Below the pieces are notes generated by a model. The model was given only the letters and a program-made list of their open reading frames with translations. It did not search any database and was not told the DNA's origin. From Comamonas sp. BIGb0124 (lineage in GTDB: Bacteria; Pseudomonadota; Gammaproteobacteria; Burkholderiales; Burkholderiaceae_C): a stretch of 64,000 bases of DNA. Position numbers and translations under genes: made by a program. How positions within the stretch are numbered: the first letter of the stretch is position 1; each line of letters begins with the position of its first letter. Shown here piece after piece: positions 8,654 through 17,944 of this stretch. The DNA is taken from NCBI RefSeq assembly GCF_003752175.1, contig NZ_RJVF01000008.1:992001-1056000 (forward strand), in the 5' to 3' direction.

Positions 8654-10066
8654 TCAGATCGGCACGGCCACCAGATCGTGTCCCTCCGTCGCCACCACGC
8701 GCGCACGGGTGAACTCGCCGACCTTCAGCGTCTTGCTGATCTTTTCCGGCGGCAGCAGGCGAACCACGCCATCGATCTCGGGGGCATCGGCATAACTGCG
8801 GCCCACGCCGCCCCGGCGGCCCAGACCGGGTGCGGAGTCGACCAGCACCTGCATGGTGGAGCCGATGCGGCGCTGCAGACGCTGCATCGAGACTTCTTCG
8901 GCCACCGCCATGAACCGGGCACGGCGCTCTTCGCGCACGGCCTCGGGCAATGCGCCGGGCAAGTCGTTGGCCGTGGCGCCGGACACCGGCGAATAGGCAA
9001 AACAGCCTGCACGATCGATCTGTGCTTCACGCACGAAATCCAGCAGGTGCTCGAACTCGGCTTCGGTCTCGCCCGGGAAACCCGCGATGAACGTCGAACG
9101 CACCACCAGCTCGGGACACATCTCGCGCCACTTGGCGATGCGCTCCAGGTTGCGTTCGCCGCTGGCCGGCCGCTTCATGCGGCGCAGCACATCGGGATGG
9201 CTGTGCTGCAGCGGCACATCCAAGTAAGGCAGCACCAGGCCCTGAGCCATCAGCGGGATCACTTCGTCCACGCTGGGATAGGGATAGACGTAATGCATGC
9301 GCACCCAGGCGCCGTAGGGCTCGGCCAGGGCACCCAGCGACTGCGCCAGCTCCAGCATGCGGGTGCGCACAGGGCGGCCGTCCCAGAAACCGGTGCGGTA
9401 CTTCACGTCGACGCCATAGGCCGAGGTGTCCTGGCTGATGATCAGCAGTTCCTTGACGCCGCCCTCGAACAGCGCTTTTGCTTCCTTGAGCACATCGCCG
9501 ATCGGGCGGCTGACGAGGTCGCCGCGCATGCTGGGGATGATGCAGAACGTGCAGCGATGGTTGCAGCCTTCGCTGATCTTCAGGTAGGCGTAGTGCTTGG
9601 GCGTGAGCTTGATGCCCGCCTCGCCGAAGGCCCCGGGGATGAGGTCGACGAAGGGATCGTGCGGCTTGGGCAGATGGGTGTGGACGGCGTCCATCACCTC
9701 TTGCGTGGCATGGGGGCCCGTCACGGCCAGCACGCTGGGGTGCATCTTGCGCACGAAGTTGCCGTCGCCGCCCTCGCCGCCCATGGCCTCGGACGTCTTG
9801 GCGCCCAGGCAACCGGTGACGATCACCTTGCCATTGGCCGCCAGCGCTTCACCGATGGTGTCCAGGCTTTCCTTGACCGCGTCGTCGATGAAACCGCAGG
9901 TGTTGACGATCACCAGATCCGCTCCCTCGAAGGTCTTGGAGGTCTGGTAACCCTCGGCGCTGAGCTGCGTGAGAATGAGCTCGGAGTCGGTGAGGGCCTT
10001 GGGGCACCCCAATGATACCATACCTATACGCTTAGGCTTGACTGGCTGTTCGAGGACGGATGACAT
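8654..10066 (-). CDS. rimO: Ribosomal protein S12 methylthiotransferase RimO, with phage-supplied N-terminus
   Basis: 470 residues. A methylthiotransferase N-terminal domain ([13 protein letters not shown], then VNTCGF with cluster cysteines) leads to the radical-SAM motif [11 protein letters not shown] (about 156-166) and a C-terminal TRAM region ending [16 protein letters not shown]. The enzyme adds a methylthio group to Asp88 of ribosomal protein S12. The start is the ATG at 10066; a TTG at 10078 is less likely. The first 20 or so codons, up to the CCC-AAG of LGCPK (9998-10003), lie on the prophage side of the left attachment junction. The presumed original first 28 codons are displaced to 56736-56819 beyond the other end of the prophage. 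The catalytic domains are intact, so the hybrid is probably functional. Confidence 0.93.
   Translation of the reverse strand: MSSVLEQPVKPKRIGMVSLGCPKALTDSELILTQLSAEGYQTSKTFEGADLVIVNTCGFIDDAVKESLDTIGEALAANGKVIVTGCLGAKTSEAMGGEGGDGNFVRKMHPSVLAVTGPHATQEVMDAVHTHLPKPHDPFVDLIPGAFGEAGIKLTPKHYAYLKISEGCNHRCTFCIIPSMRGDLVSRPIGDVLKEAKALFEGGVKELLIISQDTSAYGVDVKYRTGFWDGRPVRTRMLELAQSLGALAEPYGAWVRMHYVYPYPSVDEVIPLMAQGLVLPYLDVPLQHSHPDVLRRMKRPASGERNLERIAKWREMCPELVVRSTFIAGFPGETEAEFEHLLDFVREAQIDRAGCFAYSPVSGATANDLPGALPEAVREERRARFMAVAEEVSMQRLQRRIGSTMQVLVDSAPGLGRRGGVGRSYADAPEIDGVVRLLPPEKISKTLKVGEFTRARVVATEGHDLVAVPI
9998..10012 (-). other. Left attachment junction (attL) inside rimO
   Basis: On the minus strand, TTG-GGG-TGC-CCC-AAG encodes LGCPK. 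The same residues are encoded as CTG-GGC-TGC-CCG-AAG at 56736-56750 (right junction). Sequence agreement is limited to TGCCC and AAG around one mismatch, consistent with the short core of a serine integrase. The exact crossover base cannot be fixed from one lysogen. Confidence 0.75.
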
Positions 10067-10067
10067 A

Positions 10068-11732
10068 GTGGGGATCAATTCTTTTAAATCTACGGGGTTG
10101 GTCTACAGCTACTTGAGGTTCTCAGATCCCAGGCAGTCAGTAGGCAGCAGCTCGGATCGTCAACTCGCGTACGCGGCCAAGTGGGCCACCGAACACGGGC
10201 TGCAGCTGGACAGCAGTCTCTCGCTACGCGACGAAGGCCTGTCCGCGTATCACCAGCACCACGTCAAGACAGGTGCGCTTGGCGTGTTTCTGAAGGCAGT
10301 AGAGGAAGGCCGAGTTCCGCAGGACTCAGTGCTGATCGTGGAAGGGCTGGACCGCCTCTCCCGCGCCGAACCGATCCAGGCTCAGGCGCAACTGGCGCAG
10401 ATTGTAAATGCCGGCATCACAGTCGTCACTGCCAGTGACGGAAAAGCCTACAGTCGCGAGCGCCTGAAGGCCAATCCGATGGATTTGGTCTACAGCTTGC
10501 TGGTCATGATCCGGGCCCACGAGGAAAGCGACACCAAAAGCAAACGCGTGAAGGCCAGTATTCGGCGTCTTTGCGACGGATGGATGGCCGGAACCTTTCG
10601 CGGTCGCATCCGCCAGGGCAAAGATCCTCACTGGGTTCGTGAAACGGAAACCGGCTGGGAAATCGATCCTGCCCGGGCCCCGGCCGTATTGCGAATACTC
10701 CATCTCTATCAGAGTGGATGGGGTGGCACCCGAATCTGCGAACAGTTGAATGCCGAGGGCCTCCTGCTCTTCGGCACCGGAACGGAGAACCACTCCCAGC
10801 AGATCTATCGCCTGATCAAGCAGCGTGGGCTCACTGGCCACAAGGCCATTGAGCTCGATGGCGAGCAGTATCTGCTCCCTGATTACTACCCTGCCCTACT
10901 CAGCGAGGCAGAGTGGGACGAATTGCAGAGAGTCGCGTCCGAGCATGGTCGCCGGCGGGTTAAAGGTGAGCTTCCCCACGTGATCACCGGTATAGGCATC
11001 ACGGTGTGCGGTTATTGCGGACGGCCGATGGCCGGGCAGAACCTTGCATCTAAAAAGAGACTGCCTGACGGCCGAATCCGTGACAGCTACAGAAGATTGT
11101 TGTGTGCATCCGCCGCGTCATACGGCGGAGGATGCGCGGTTTCGGGGAGCGTCAGCGTCGCCCCAGTCGAGCGGGCCATCATGTCGTATTGTTCCGACAT
11201 CGTGAACCTCCAGGCTCTTTATGGAGCTGATCGATCCGAGGCCCCCAGGATGCGGGTTGCGGCCGCAAGAGAAAAGGTCGACGTCATCAACCGACAGTTG
11301 GAAAGATTGACCGACGCCATGCTGGCTGCGGCCGGCGAAGGGACCCCGCTGACCTTTGCCCGTCGTGCCCGGCAGCTTGAGGTCGACCTCGAGGCCGCTC
11401 AGAAAGCGTTGACCGAGGCCGAACGTGATCTGGCCAGCATGGCCAGGCAGGATCTCACTGGGGCAGATGAAGCTTGGGGTAGGCTCGCCGCCGGCGTCGA
11501 CGCTCAGGAAGTGGAGGCAAGGCTCCAGGCGAGGCAGTTGGTGGCTGACACATTCGAGCGGATCATCGTTTATCACCGAGGCGTTCGGCCCAACGAGGAC
11601 GATCCGGATCCCATTCTGGATATCGTGCTGGTCGCGCGGGGCGGGACCGCGCGACTCCTTCGTGTAGATCGAACGGGCCGCTGGATCAGCGCCGAGTCCC
11701 TCGAGAGCGAGGAGCAGCTCGCTTCGGGATAG
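10068..11732 (+). CDS. Large serine recombinase (phage integrase)
   Basis: 554 residues from the GTG at 10068. A resolvase-type N-terminal domain opens [17 protein letters not shown] with the candidate nucleophile Ser in that region, and contains [13 protein letters not shown] recombinase domain follows ([30 protein letters not shown]). A zinc-ribbon-like block ([11 protein letters not shown]... LLCASAA) and a coiled-coil segment rich in Arg/Glu complete it. These proteins integrate and excise phage DNA between attP and attB. A TTG at 10098, right at the start of the conserved domain, is the alternative start. The gene is head-to-head with rimO, leaving almost no intergenic space. Its 3' end overlaps the opposing gene by 47 nt. 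Confidence 0.92.
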   Translation: MGINSFKSTGLVYSYLRFSDPRQSVGSSSDRQLAYAAKWATEHGLQLDSSLSLRDEGLSAYHQHHVKTGALGVFLKAVEEGRVPQDSVLIVEGLDRLSRAEPIQAQAQLAQIVNAGITVVTASDGKAYSRERLKANPMDLVYSLLVMIRAHEESDTKSKRVKASIRRLCDGWMAGTFRGRIRQGKDPHWVRETETGWEIDPARAPAVLRILHLYQSGWGGTRICEQLNAEGLLLFGTGTENHSQQIYRLIKQRGLTGHKAIELDGEQYLLPDYYPALLSEAEWDELQRVASEHGRRRVKGELPHVITGIGITVCGYCGRPMAGQNLASKKRLPDGRIRDSYRRLLCASAASYGGGCAVSGSVSVAPVERAIMSYCSDIVNLQALYGADRSEAPRMRVAAAREKVDVINRQLERLTDAMLAAAGEGTPLTFARRARQLEVDLEAAQKALTEAERDLASMARQDLTGADEAWGRLAAGVDAQEVEARLQARQLVADTFERIIVYHRGVRPNEDDPDPILDIVLVARGGTARLLRVDRTGRWISAESLESEEQLASG

Positions 11733-11991
11733 GCTCGGCAATCACAGAAGGCTCGATTGGCTTGCTCAGAATGCGCAGAAAGCCTTGCCCTTTGAGAAAG
11801 TTGCGGTAGTTGTTGACCGCCACCGCCTCAGCCTCTTTCGCGACCGAGTCGCCGGCAGCGATGACCTGGCCGTCCTCGGTCACGATGGCGAGTCGCGCTG
11901 GACGTCCATCGACCGTCACGCTCAGCCCCTCATGAGATACCGCGCTGATCACTACACCGGGCACATTCCCGGTCCGTTGTGTGCCAATCAT
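11686..11991 (-). CDS. Hypothetical phage protein, end of leftward operon
   Basis: 101 residues starting MIGTQRTGNVPGVVISAVS. It is predicted soluble, with a beta-rich N-terminal half (VTVDGRPARLAIVTEDGQVI) and a basic C-terminus ending RSRGTRR. The ATG overlaps the methyltransferase stop (ATGA), so translation is coupled. The 3' end overlaps the end of the integrase gene on the other strand by 47 nt. I do not recognise the family. Confidence 0.65.
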   Translation of the reverse strand: MIGTQRTGNVPGVVISAVSHEGLSVTVDGRPARLAIVTEDGQVIAAGDSVAKEAEAVAVNNYRNFLKGQGFLRILSKPIEPSVIAEPIPKRAAPRSRGTRR

Positions 11992-13907
11992 GCATGACCC
12001 CCTTGAACGCTGAGAGCGACTGCCACATCCCGAACCCAAATCGGTGTGGATCCCAAAACGAAAGTCTCGCCGCTCCAGGCCAGTAGAAGCGCCTGACCAA
12101 ATACCTCTCCTATCGCCTCGGCTGCATCCGGCGGGACCATATTGCCGATCCGCTCTCGCCAAGCCTGATCGTTCTCACCGTCCATCTTGAAGTGACCCAT
12201 GAGCTGCCGACGCTCGAAGTCGTCGTCGGGGTCGTAGTACGACTGGAGTGCGGCCAGCTCGAGAGTGGTAAAGGGTCGATGCCATGTGCCGTCAAGTGCA
12301 TGGATGCGGCAAATCACCTTGTCCGTCGCCTTCGGCAAGGCTGGAACATTTTCGGCACCCTGCAGAATAGGGGACGTTCCAGACTCCGCTTTCCCCAGGG
12401 AATCGACGTCGGTTGGTGGTTCATGGGTGGAACATTCCAGTGCCCGGGGATCCGCGACCGTCCAGCGCCCGTTGTCATGGCATGCGGAGCCGCTGACGGC
12501 GCCGGCTGACTGTGTCCAGTCGATGACCCCATAGTGACCAGCGGTGAGGTAGCTATCCCCTTTCTCACGTCGCAGGCCAGGACGCGGATCCGCCACGGAA
12601 AACGCCCCATTGGCATTGCCGGCAATCACGGTGCGCGAGTGCTCGCCCCACGGGGTCACATGGTATTTGCCATGCAGCAGATCTGGATCGATGCCGCCAC
12701 GAGGATCCTGCACACACTGCCCCGAGCCATGGGCGCTCGTGACTGCGCCGGCCGGGCCGGCCCATGGCACGATGCGGTACTCGTTGCTGTGCTTGGCTGG
12801 TCCCGCGTGTCGCGGATCGGCTACGCTGAATGTCCCCTGCCCTGGCGACTTCACGCCGATCACCGCTCCGGCCGTGTCGCTCATATGCATCACTCCAAAC
12901 TGTTGATACTGGGCGGCGCCGGCGGGTGGCCTTGGGTCAGCGATCGAGAAACTGCCATTTGTGGGCCCGCCACGGCTGGTGACCGTCCCCGACGTGTCTT
13001 GCCAATTCTGAACGCCGAGGTAACCATGTCTTGCGTCGGGCATCACCAAGTAGTCTCGGAGGTGGCCATCTTCAACCGCCAGACGGTTGAGGCTTCGCCA
13101 GTCGCTGCCGGCCTCCACGAAAGCCAGCCGAACCCAGGTCTTCCACTGAAGTGAAGGGATGCGATGCATAGGGCCTGCCCGTTCGATATCGCCCGGTAGT
13201 GGCATGCGTTCCAGCACCTCTCCGACGCTGCGCAGTCGTCGCTTGACCGGTTCGTAGACAAAAGGCGGCACCTTCGCTGCGTGCCTGGCCACAAGTAGAA
13301 AGCGTCGCCGGCTTTGAGGCAAGCCACCCAGTTCACCGCAGTCGTGGGTCGTCTCGGCTACCTCATAGCCGTAACTTCGCAGCAGTTGAACGATCTGATC
13401 GAGCAGGTGCCTGCCACGTGTGGCGATCAGGGGCACGTTCTCGAAAAGGATCAATTCGACTGGGTCGTCCTTGTAGGCTTCGAGAGTCAGCCAGATCCCG
13501 CGCAATGTGAGTTCATTGAGAGCCTGGTACTTCGCGGTCATGCTCTTGCTGTTGGGCATCAAGCCGCTGAAACCCTTGCAAGGTGCCGACAGAAATAGGA
13601 TGTGCGGATGCTCCCAGCCAAATGCCCGATGTATGTCCGCCGTCGTAGCCTCACGCCATTCAGATGGAGGTTCGCGTCCATGGAACGCTTCATACTGGCG
13701 GCTATCGGCCAGGTCCATCAGGGTGCCCTTTACGCCGGACTCGCGTTCGAAGTCAGCAATACCAGCCGGGTCGTTGTCGATGCCACCAACGCAGCGCATC
13801 TTGCCGATCATGACGCCGATGGATGGCTTGGACTTGTTGAAGCCCTTGGCACCGCCACCGGCGCCGCAGAACAGGTGTCCATGTCGGATTTCGCGGGTGA
13901 TGGTCAT
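11988..13907 (-). CDS. Phage DNA (cytosine-5) methyltransferase with internal tandem repeats
   Basis: 639 residues. C5-methyltransferase motifs are in order: motif I LFCGAGGGAKGF (12-23), motif IV APCKGFSG with catalytic Cys110, motif VI FENVP (155-159), motif VIII LPQSRRRFLLVAR (196-208), and a C-terminal TTLELAALQ plus RIGNMVPPDAAEAIG (motif X). Between motifs VIII and IX, where target recognition lies, are five copies of a roughly 28-residue unit of the form Y-x-V-x-x-W-x4-AGAV-x-G-x5-NG-x-FSVADPR (about 296-326, 337-366, 377-403, 415-442, 459-488). No cognate endonuclease is adjacent, so protection of phage DNA from host restriction is the likely job. It is part of the leftward lysogenic/early operon. 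Confidence 0.88.
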   Translation of the reverse strand: MTITREIRHGHLFCGAGGGAKGFNKSKPSIGVMIGKMRCVGGIDNDPAGIADFERESGVKGTLMDLADSRQYEAFHGREPPSEWREATTADIHRAFGWEHPHILFLSAPCKGFSGLMPNSKSMTAKYQALNELTLRGIWLTLEAYKDDPVELILFENVPLIATRGRHLLDQIVQLLRSYGYEVAETTHDCGELGGLPQSRRRFLLVARHAAKVPPFVYEPVKRRLRSVGEVLERMPLPGDIERAGPMHRIPSLQWKTWVRLAFVEAGSDWRSLNRLAVEDGHLRDYLVMPDARHGYLGVQNWQDTSGTVTSRGGPTNGSFSIADPRPPAGAAQYQQFGVMHMSDTAGAVIGVKSPGQGTFSVADPRHAGPAKHSNEYRIVPWAGPAGAVTSAHGSGQCVQDPRGGIDPDLLHGKYHVTPWGEHSRTVIAGNANGAFSVADPRPGLRREKGDSYLTAGHYGVIDWTQSAGAVSGSACHDNGRWTVADPRALECSTHEPPTDVDSLGKAESGTSPILQGAENVPALPKATDKVICRIHALDGTWHRPFTTLELAALQSYYDPDDDFERRQLMGHFKMDGENDQAWRERIGNMVPPDAAEAIGEVFGQALLLAWSGETFVLGSTPIWVRDVAVALSVQGGHA

Positions 13908-14275
13908 GCTGCACCACCTTTCCCGACCAGGCTGGCAATTGAGGCTTCCCCCTTCTGTGAATCTTCGATCAACCTCTTGATCATCGACTCATGCTCTTCC
14001 TTGGACCTGATGACAGGATTGTTCAACGCAAAGGCTTGGCGCGCTGCATCCAGACGATGCAGGATCGGTGGCAGGTCTGTTTTGATGACTTCAAACAGAG
14101 AGCGCAATCCTTCCTCGTGAGGCTCCAGATAGTGCCGTCCCATGTGTTTATAGAACACGTCAAGAAATGCCATGAATCCATATCCAGCCAGTGCATCAAG
14201 CGCACGGATCTCTGGCTCATTCAATTTGAGCGTGACGGCTAAATCCAGTCGCGGGTTCTGTGTAAGACGACTCAT
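13904..14275 (-). CDS. Hypothetical phage protein
   Basis: 123 residues, starting MSRLTQNPRLDLAVTLKL. It looks mostly helical and acidic/basic balanced, with no membrane segment. It overlaps both neighbours by 4 nt (ATGA), so it is an integral part of the leftward operon. Family not recognised; a partner of the methyltransferase is possible but unsupported. Confidence 0.65.
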   Translation of the reverse strand: MSRLTQNPRLDLAVTLKLNEPEIRALDALAGYGFMAFLDVFYKHMGRHYLEPHEEGLRSLFEVIKTDLPPILHRLDAARQAFALNNPVIRSKEEHESMIKRLIEDSQKGEASIASLVGKGGAA

Positions 14276-14601
14276 GCAGGCCTCGCCGATTTCTTGTTGA
14301 CTTGACTGCTCAACGGAATCACCTTCCCCGTGCGGGTATAGAGCGCCGGCACCGCGTCGCCAAAGTGAACGATGTTGGTGAATCCGGCCGGTTCCCGCGA
14401 GTGGTAAGCCTCTGCCCAGATCCCTTCGAAGGGAACCATGCAGCCGACCATGTCCGAGTACCAGAGCATCGAGTCACGGCACAAGCCGATGACTAGAACG
14501 CGTCGTGGCTGCGATGCCTGTCCTTCAGGCCAAGCCACAAGATCCGGAAAGTGCTGCCGGGTGAGTTCCGGAGCTTTGGATAAATCAAGTGCGCAGCTCA
14601 T
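14272..14601 (-). CDS. Hypothetical phage protein
   Basis: 109 residues starting MSCALDLSKAPELTRQHFPD. The start was chosen because its ATG overlaps the stop of the upstream HD-domain gene. The centre (RRVLVIGLCRDSMLWYSDMVG) suggests an alpha/beta fold, with a possible substrate-binding C-terminus. No known motif is visible. Co-transcribed with its neighbours. Confidence 0.6.
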   Translation of the reverse strand: MSCALDLSKAPELTRQHFPDLVAWPEGQASQPRRVLVIGLCRDSMLWYSDMVGCMVPFEGIWAEAYHSREPAGFTNIVHFGDAVPALYTRTGKVIPLSSQVNKKSARPA

Positions 14602-15218
14602 ACCCGGGCCTGCCTTTCTGCTGTCTCCGCGCGAGCAGCGTGCTCGAGGTCGCGGTAGGTGTTGATGAACATTTCGCGCCAGGTCGCCCAGTTGCGGCGA
14701 ACACGGTGCAGGGCTGTCAGATCGGTCGACCAAGGGGTAACCTCCTGACCTTTTGTATCGAGCGACGGCCAGATGCTCGAGCGACCGGGTTCGTATTCGA
14801 TGAGGTCACGTCGCTCTGTGGCCAAAGCAATAAGGTCGATGTGGTGAAGCGTCGCGCGGTATTTCGCGAACGTTTCGACCAACCCATAACGCTCGCGAAC
14901 CGCTTTCATGTGCCGGTTTTCAAACTCTCGCCATACATCGCCCAGCACCGCTTTGGCCGGGCTGCTCGCATCGCCCACGTAAGCTTCGTGGCCGTCGTGC
15001 ATGAGTGCGGCAGCCTGGACGATGGCCGGTAGTCCCTGCTGCTGCGCGATATGGGCGCACAGCAAGCTGTGTTCGGCCACGCTGTAGGGCCGCAGGGCAT
15101 GACCGGTAAACCGATTGATCTGTGCCAGGGCGCTGGCAATGTCGTCCAGCACGTACAGATTCGTGGTGTCGAGTGCCAGGTCGAACTCGTGCCCCTGGCT
15201 TGTGAGGATCCAAGTCAT
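14598..15218 (-). CDS. HD-domain phosphohydrolase (YfbR-like)
   Basis: 206 residues. The metal-binding arrangement is a His in SVAEHSLLCAHIA, then LMHDGHEAYVGD (the HD signature, about residues 73-84) and a downstream Asp in the helix HHIDLIALATE. This matches HD hydrolases of the YfbR/phage type that act on deoxynucleoside monophosphates. In a phage early operon it may adjust nucleotide pools. It is linked by ATGA overlaps to the ParB-like gene upstream and the small gene downstream. Substrate is inferred. Confidence 0.8.
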   Translation of the reverse strand: MTWILTSQGHEFDLALDTTNLYVLDDIASALAQINRFTGHALRPYSVAEHSLLCAHIAQQQGLPAIVQAAALMHDGHEAYVGDASSPAKAVLGDVWREFENRHMKAVRERYGLVETFAKYRATLHHIDLIALATERRDLIEYEPGRSSIWPSLDTKGQEVTPWSTDLTALHRVRRNWATWREMFINTYRDLEHAARAETAERQARV

Positions 15219-17254
15219 GCGTCGCCCCCTTGCATGTGCTCGAGCTCGGTGTAATTGATCGCCAGCTCAACGGGATCGGAGTTGCTCGAACCGTCCTTCC
15301 ACGACACGATCCAGGCCGAGGCATCTTTTGCCCGCTCGATGCGCCCCACTTCCCGACGTGTGAAATGCACTCGCCCATCCACTGATTGGTCCGACTTGAT
15401 CATCACGTGCTCGCCCACTTTGAAGTCGTTGGGCGATACGGCCTCAGCCTCACGCAAAGCGGCAGCAATGCCTGCCGCGGCTTCGGCCTGGGTGGTCTTG
15501 GCAGGCTTCCTGGCGGCGGCTGTCTGGGCCGGCAGGGCCGACTCTTTAGCCTGCGCCGTCATTTCAGCCTTAACCGCCTTCTGGGCCTTAGTCACGATGT
15601 TCTGGCGCCCCATATCGGCCGCGATCGCATTGATCCGGTTCTGTGTGGTCGGTACCGAGCCGCGGCCGGGCCAGTCCTTCACCATGACCAGCAACATCAC
15701 AAGAGCCAGGATGTCGTCTCGACCGCTCCACGTGCGCACCGCATCACGGATCCCGTCCGTCTTGGCGACCTCACCCACCTCCAGAAGTCGGGCAACCAAG
15801 TCACGCTGCTCTGCTGTCATATCCTGGGTGAGGATCAGCGCGATTTCACGCATGGTGCAGGTATCGCTCTCAACCTCGATGTTGTCCCGCATCTCGACCC
15901 AGAGCGCCTCGATGGCGCGCGGCCGCCAGGTACGTTCATACAGCTCGGCGAGCTTCGCTTTGCTGGGCACCTCGGCCTCGGCCTGGACTGCCTGAGCGGC
16001 CCTCTTGTCGATCGCCACCAGCATTTGTCCAACAGTGCTCGCCGGCATGATCTCCAGCGCCCGCGACGTCGACGTCACCAGAACCATCGGCGTGAAATCT
16101 TGCCCATGAAGGGCCTCGCGCAGTGACTGTTCCCGGCCGTTGATTTTGCGGACCTCGTCCAGGTCGACGTAGCCGTTCATCGGACCGCCTTCCGCCGGCA
16201 GAATGGCCTTGGCGGCTTTGCCTTCCACCACCTCCAGACCGCGCTCACGTGCTTGGTCAATCAGCCTGGCCGCAGCCTGAGCAACCTCTGCCTGGGCCTG
16301 TTCATTCGGGTCGATGAAAAGCTCTGCATTGGCCCAGGGTTCTTCTTCCCGCAGTTGCAACCGATGGCTGAACTTCAGATAGTCCTGTGCTTCAGCAACC
16401 GACATGGTGCGGTTCGCATGCGTCTGGGTAAAGGCCTTGCAGGCTTCGGCCTGCAACGGCCCAGGCACGCGTGCCAGCAACTGGGCCAGGCTCACCCTGA
16501 TCGACTTGGAGATGAGTGCCGAGCGGCCCTCCGGCCCCAGATCGAGCAGCTTGAGTCGAGTGCGGACATGCGATGTCGTCTTGCCGACATGTTCGGCCAC
16601 ACCGTCCATGGTCAATGCGGACTCGGCCATCAGCAGCTGATAACCCTCGGCCTCCTCGATCGCATGCAGGTCGCGGCGCTTGAGGTTCTCGACCAGTTGA
16701 GCGATCAGCGCTTCGCTGTCCGTCATTTTCAGCACCAGGACACGCAGAGTGCGCAGCCCTGCCATGTTGGCTGCGCGCAGCCGCTGATGACCCAGGACAA
16801 CCTCGTACCCTGGCTTCTTTGCGCCTCTGCCGTGGCGGGCCATATGGTCGGAAAAACTCTCCTCGAGGCGTGCGGCAGGCAATGGCCTGGCCACGATAGG
16901 CTGCAGAACACCTTGCACCTTGATGCTGGCTGCCAGCTCGTCCAGGAATTCCGTATCGAAGTAGGTGCGCGGGTTGGTCCGGCTTTCGACAACTTCGCTA
17001 ATCTGCACCAGACGCAGCTCGCCGCCCGCTGCCAGCTCGGAAACCACATCGTCTGGAAGCACCGTGAAGTCAGTCATGGGCAAGGAGATTTCGGCGTCGA
17101 AACCATCGACCTTCATGCGGTACTTCCCTGCCTTGCCTGTCCGCGTGATCGTGGCGATTGCGCCGGCCTCCAGCAGTCGCTCGCCATTTGCACGCTGAGC
17201 GTCGTCATGAATGCGCACGCGGCGCTTGATGAGGGGGTTCTTGACGACCGACAT
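15215..17254 (-). CDS. ParB/RepB/Spo0J-like phage protein
   Basis: 679 residues, much longer than a chromosomal ParB (about 290). A ParB N-terminal domain is visible: RLVQISEVVESRTNPRTYFD (about 81-100), the DNA/CTP-box-like LGHQRLRAANMAGLRTL (about 153-169) and AQLVENLKRRDLHAIEEAEGY. A helix-turn-helix follows (MDGVAEHVGKTTSHVRTRLKLLDL). The C-terminal 350 residues are Ala-rich and end in a KOW/SH3-like stretch. Such proteins may serve partition, regulation or nuclease roles; no ParA gene is present, so partition is unlikely to work in the classical way. It is the largest gene of the leftward operon. Confidence 0.82.
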   Translation of the reverse strand: MSVVKNPLIKRRVRIHDDAQRANGERLLEAGAIATITRTGKAGKYRMKVDGFDAEISLPMTDFTVLPDDVVSELAAGGELRLVQISEVVESRTNPRTYFDTEFLDELAASIKVQGVLQPIVARPLPAARLEESFSDHMARHGRGAKKPGYEVVLGHQRLRAANMAGLRTLRVLVLKMTDSEALIAQLVENLKRRDLHAIEEAEGYQLLMAESALTMDGVAEHVGKTTSHVRTRLKLLDLGPEGRSALISKSIRVSLAQLLARVPGPLQAEACKAFTQTHANRTMSVAEAQDYLKFSHRLQLREEEPWANAELFIDPNEQAQAEVAQAAARLIDQARERGLEVVEGKAAKAILPAEGGPMNGYVDLDEVRKINGREQSLREALHGQDFTPMVLVTSTSRALEIMPASTVGQMLVAIDKRAAQAVQAEAEVPSKAKLAELYERTWRPRAIEALWVEMRDNIEVESDTCTMREIALILTQDMTAEQRDLVARLLEVGEVAKTDGIRDAVRTWSGRDDILALVMLLVMVKDWPGRGSVPTTQNRINAIAADMGRQNIVTKAQKAVKAEMTAQAKESALPAQTAAARKPAKTTQAEAAAGIAAALREAEAVSPNDFKVGEHVMIKSDQSVDGRVHFTRREVGRIERAKDASAWIVSWKDGSSNSDPVELAINYTELEHMQGGDA

Positions 17255-17622
17255 CAGTGCAACTCCTTGCTGAATGGAGTTGCCTTGTCAATGCCGCTAG
17301 AACCGGTCACGGCTTGGAGTGCCAGGATGTTCAGCCACGCAGGCACACGGCTGCCGATCTGGCCTTGCTCGGAGAGCTGGCGGCACAGTGCGATGCAGCG
17401 ATTGGCCATGTCATGGGCCTGTTGCAAGCCCAGGGTGGGCTCATTGCTCAGGTACCAAGCCAGCACGTGGGACGCAATCTCCGTCCACACGCGTTGAGTG
17501 TGCTCAGGCTGTTGGTCCCACTTTGGACAAACAAGCTTTTGCTCCGGTGACATCAAGTTGAAGGCGGCTTCATACGCAACCTTCCCGAGAATCCCGGGTG
17601 GACTGATAGTCTTCGTGTTCAT
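17254..17622 (-). CDS. Hypothetical phage protein
   Basis: 122 residues, starting MNTKTISPPGILGKVAYEAAF. It is soluble and helical, with several Cys/Trp (VCPKWDQQPEHTQRVWTEIA; NRCIALCRQL) but no zinc motif I can name. The stop overlaps the ParB-like start by one nucleotide. Family not recognised. Confidence 0.65.
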   Translation of the reverse strand: MNTKTISPPGILGKVAYEAAFNLMSPEQKLVCPKWDQQPEHTQRVWTEIASHVLAWYLSNEPTLGLQQAHDMANRCIALCRQLSEQGQIGSRVPAWLNILALQAVTGSSGIDKATPFSKELH

Positions 17623-17927
17623 TGAAGGTCCTTGCGGAGTGATGCCGGCGTATCCGGCAGATGGATAAAGGTCGCTTCGCAGTCCAGTCTTTTGCTGCGA
17701 AAGCGTGGGTTGACGGCCTCGATTTCCACGCGCTGTTTGCGCATTCGTGAGGCCATAGATCGAGCGGCATGGCCGCTGGCATTGCTTGAGTCGGGGTAGT
17801 GGTGCAGGGCCTTGACGACCTGGTCGTCTGCGGCCTGGATCTCGATGCAGAGAACCGGTCGACCGGTCGTGCCGTAGCGGCATTCGCAACTAATCACGGT
17901 GCCCGTGATGCGCAGTCGAAATGCCAT
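17619..17927 (-). CDS. Hypothetical phage protein
   Basis: 102 residues starting MAFRLRITGTVISCECRYG. An N-terminal beta-rich part is followed by a basic, Ser-rich centre (NASGHAARSMASRMRKQR). The stop overlaps the next gene by ATGA. No family recognised. Confidence 0.6.
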   Translation of the reverse strand: MAFRLRITGTVISCECRYGTTGRPVLCIEIQAADDQVVKALHHYPDSSNASGHAARSMASRMRKQRVEIEAVNPRFRSKRLDCEATFIHLPDTPASLRKDLQ

Positions 17928-17944
17928 CGCCCTTCCCTGTCCGG

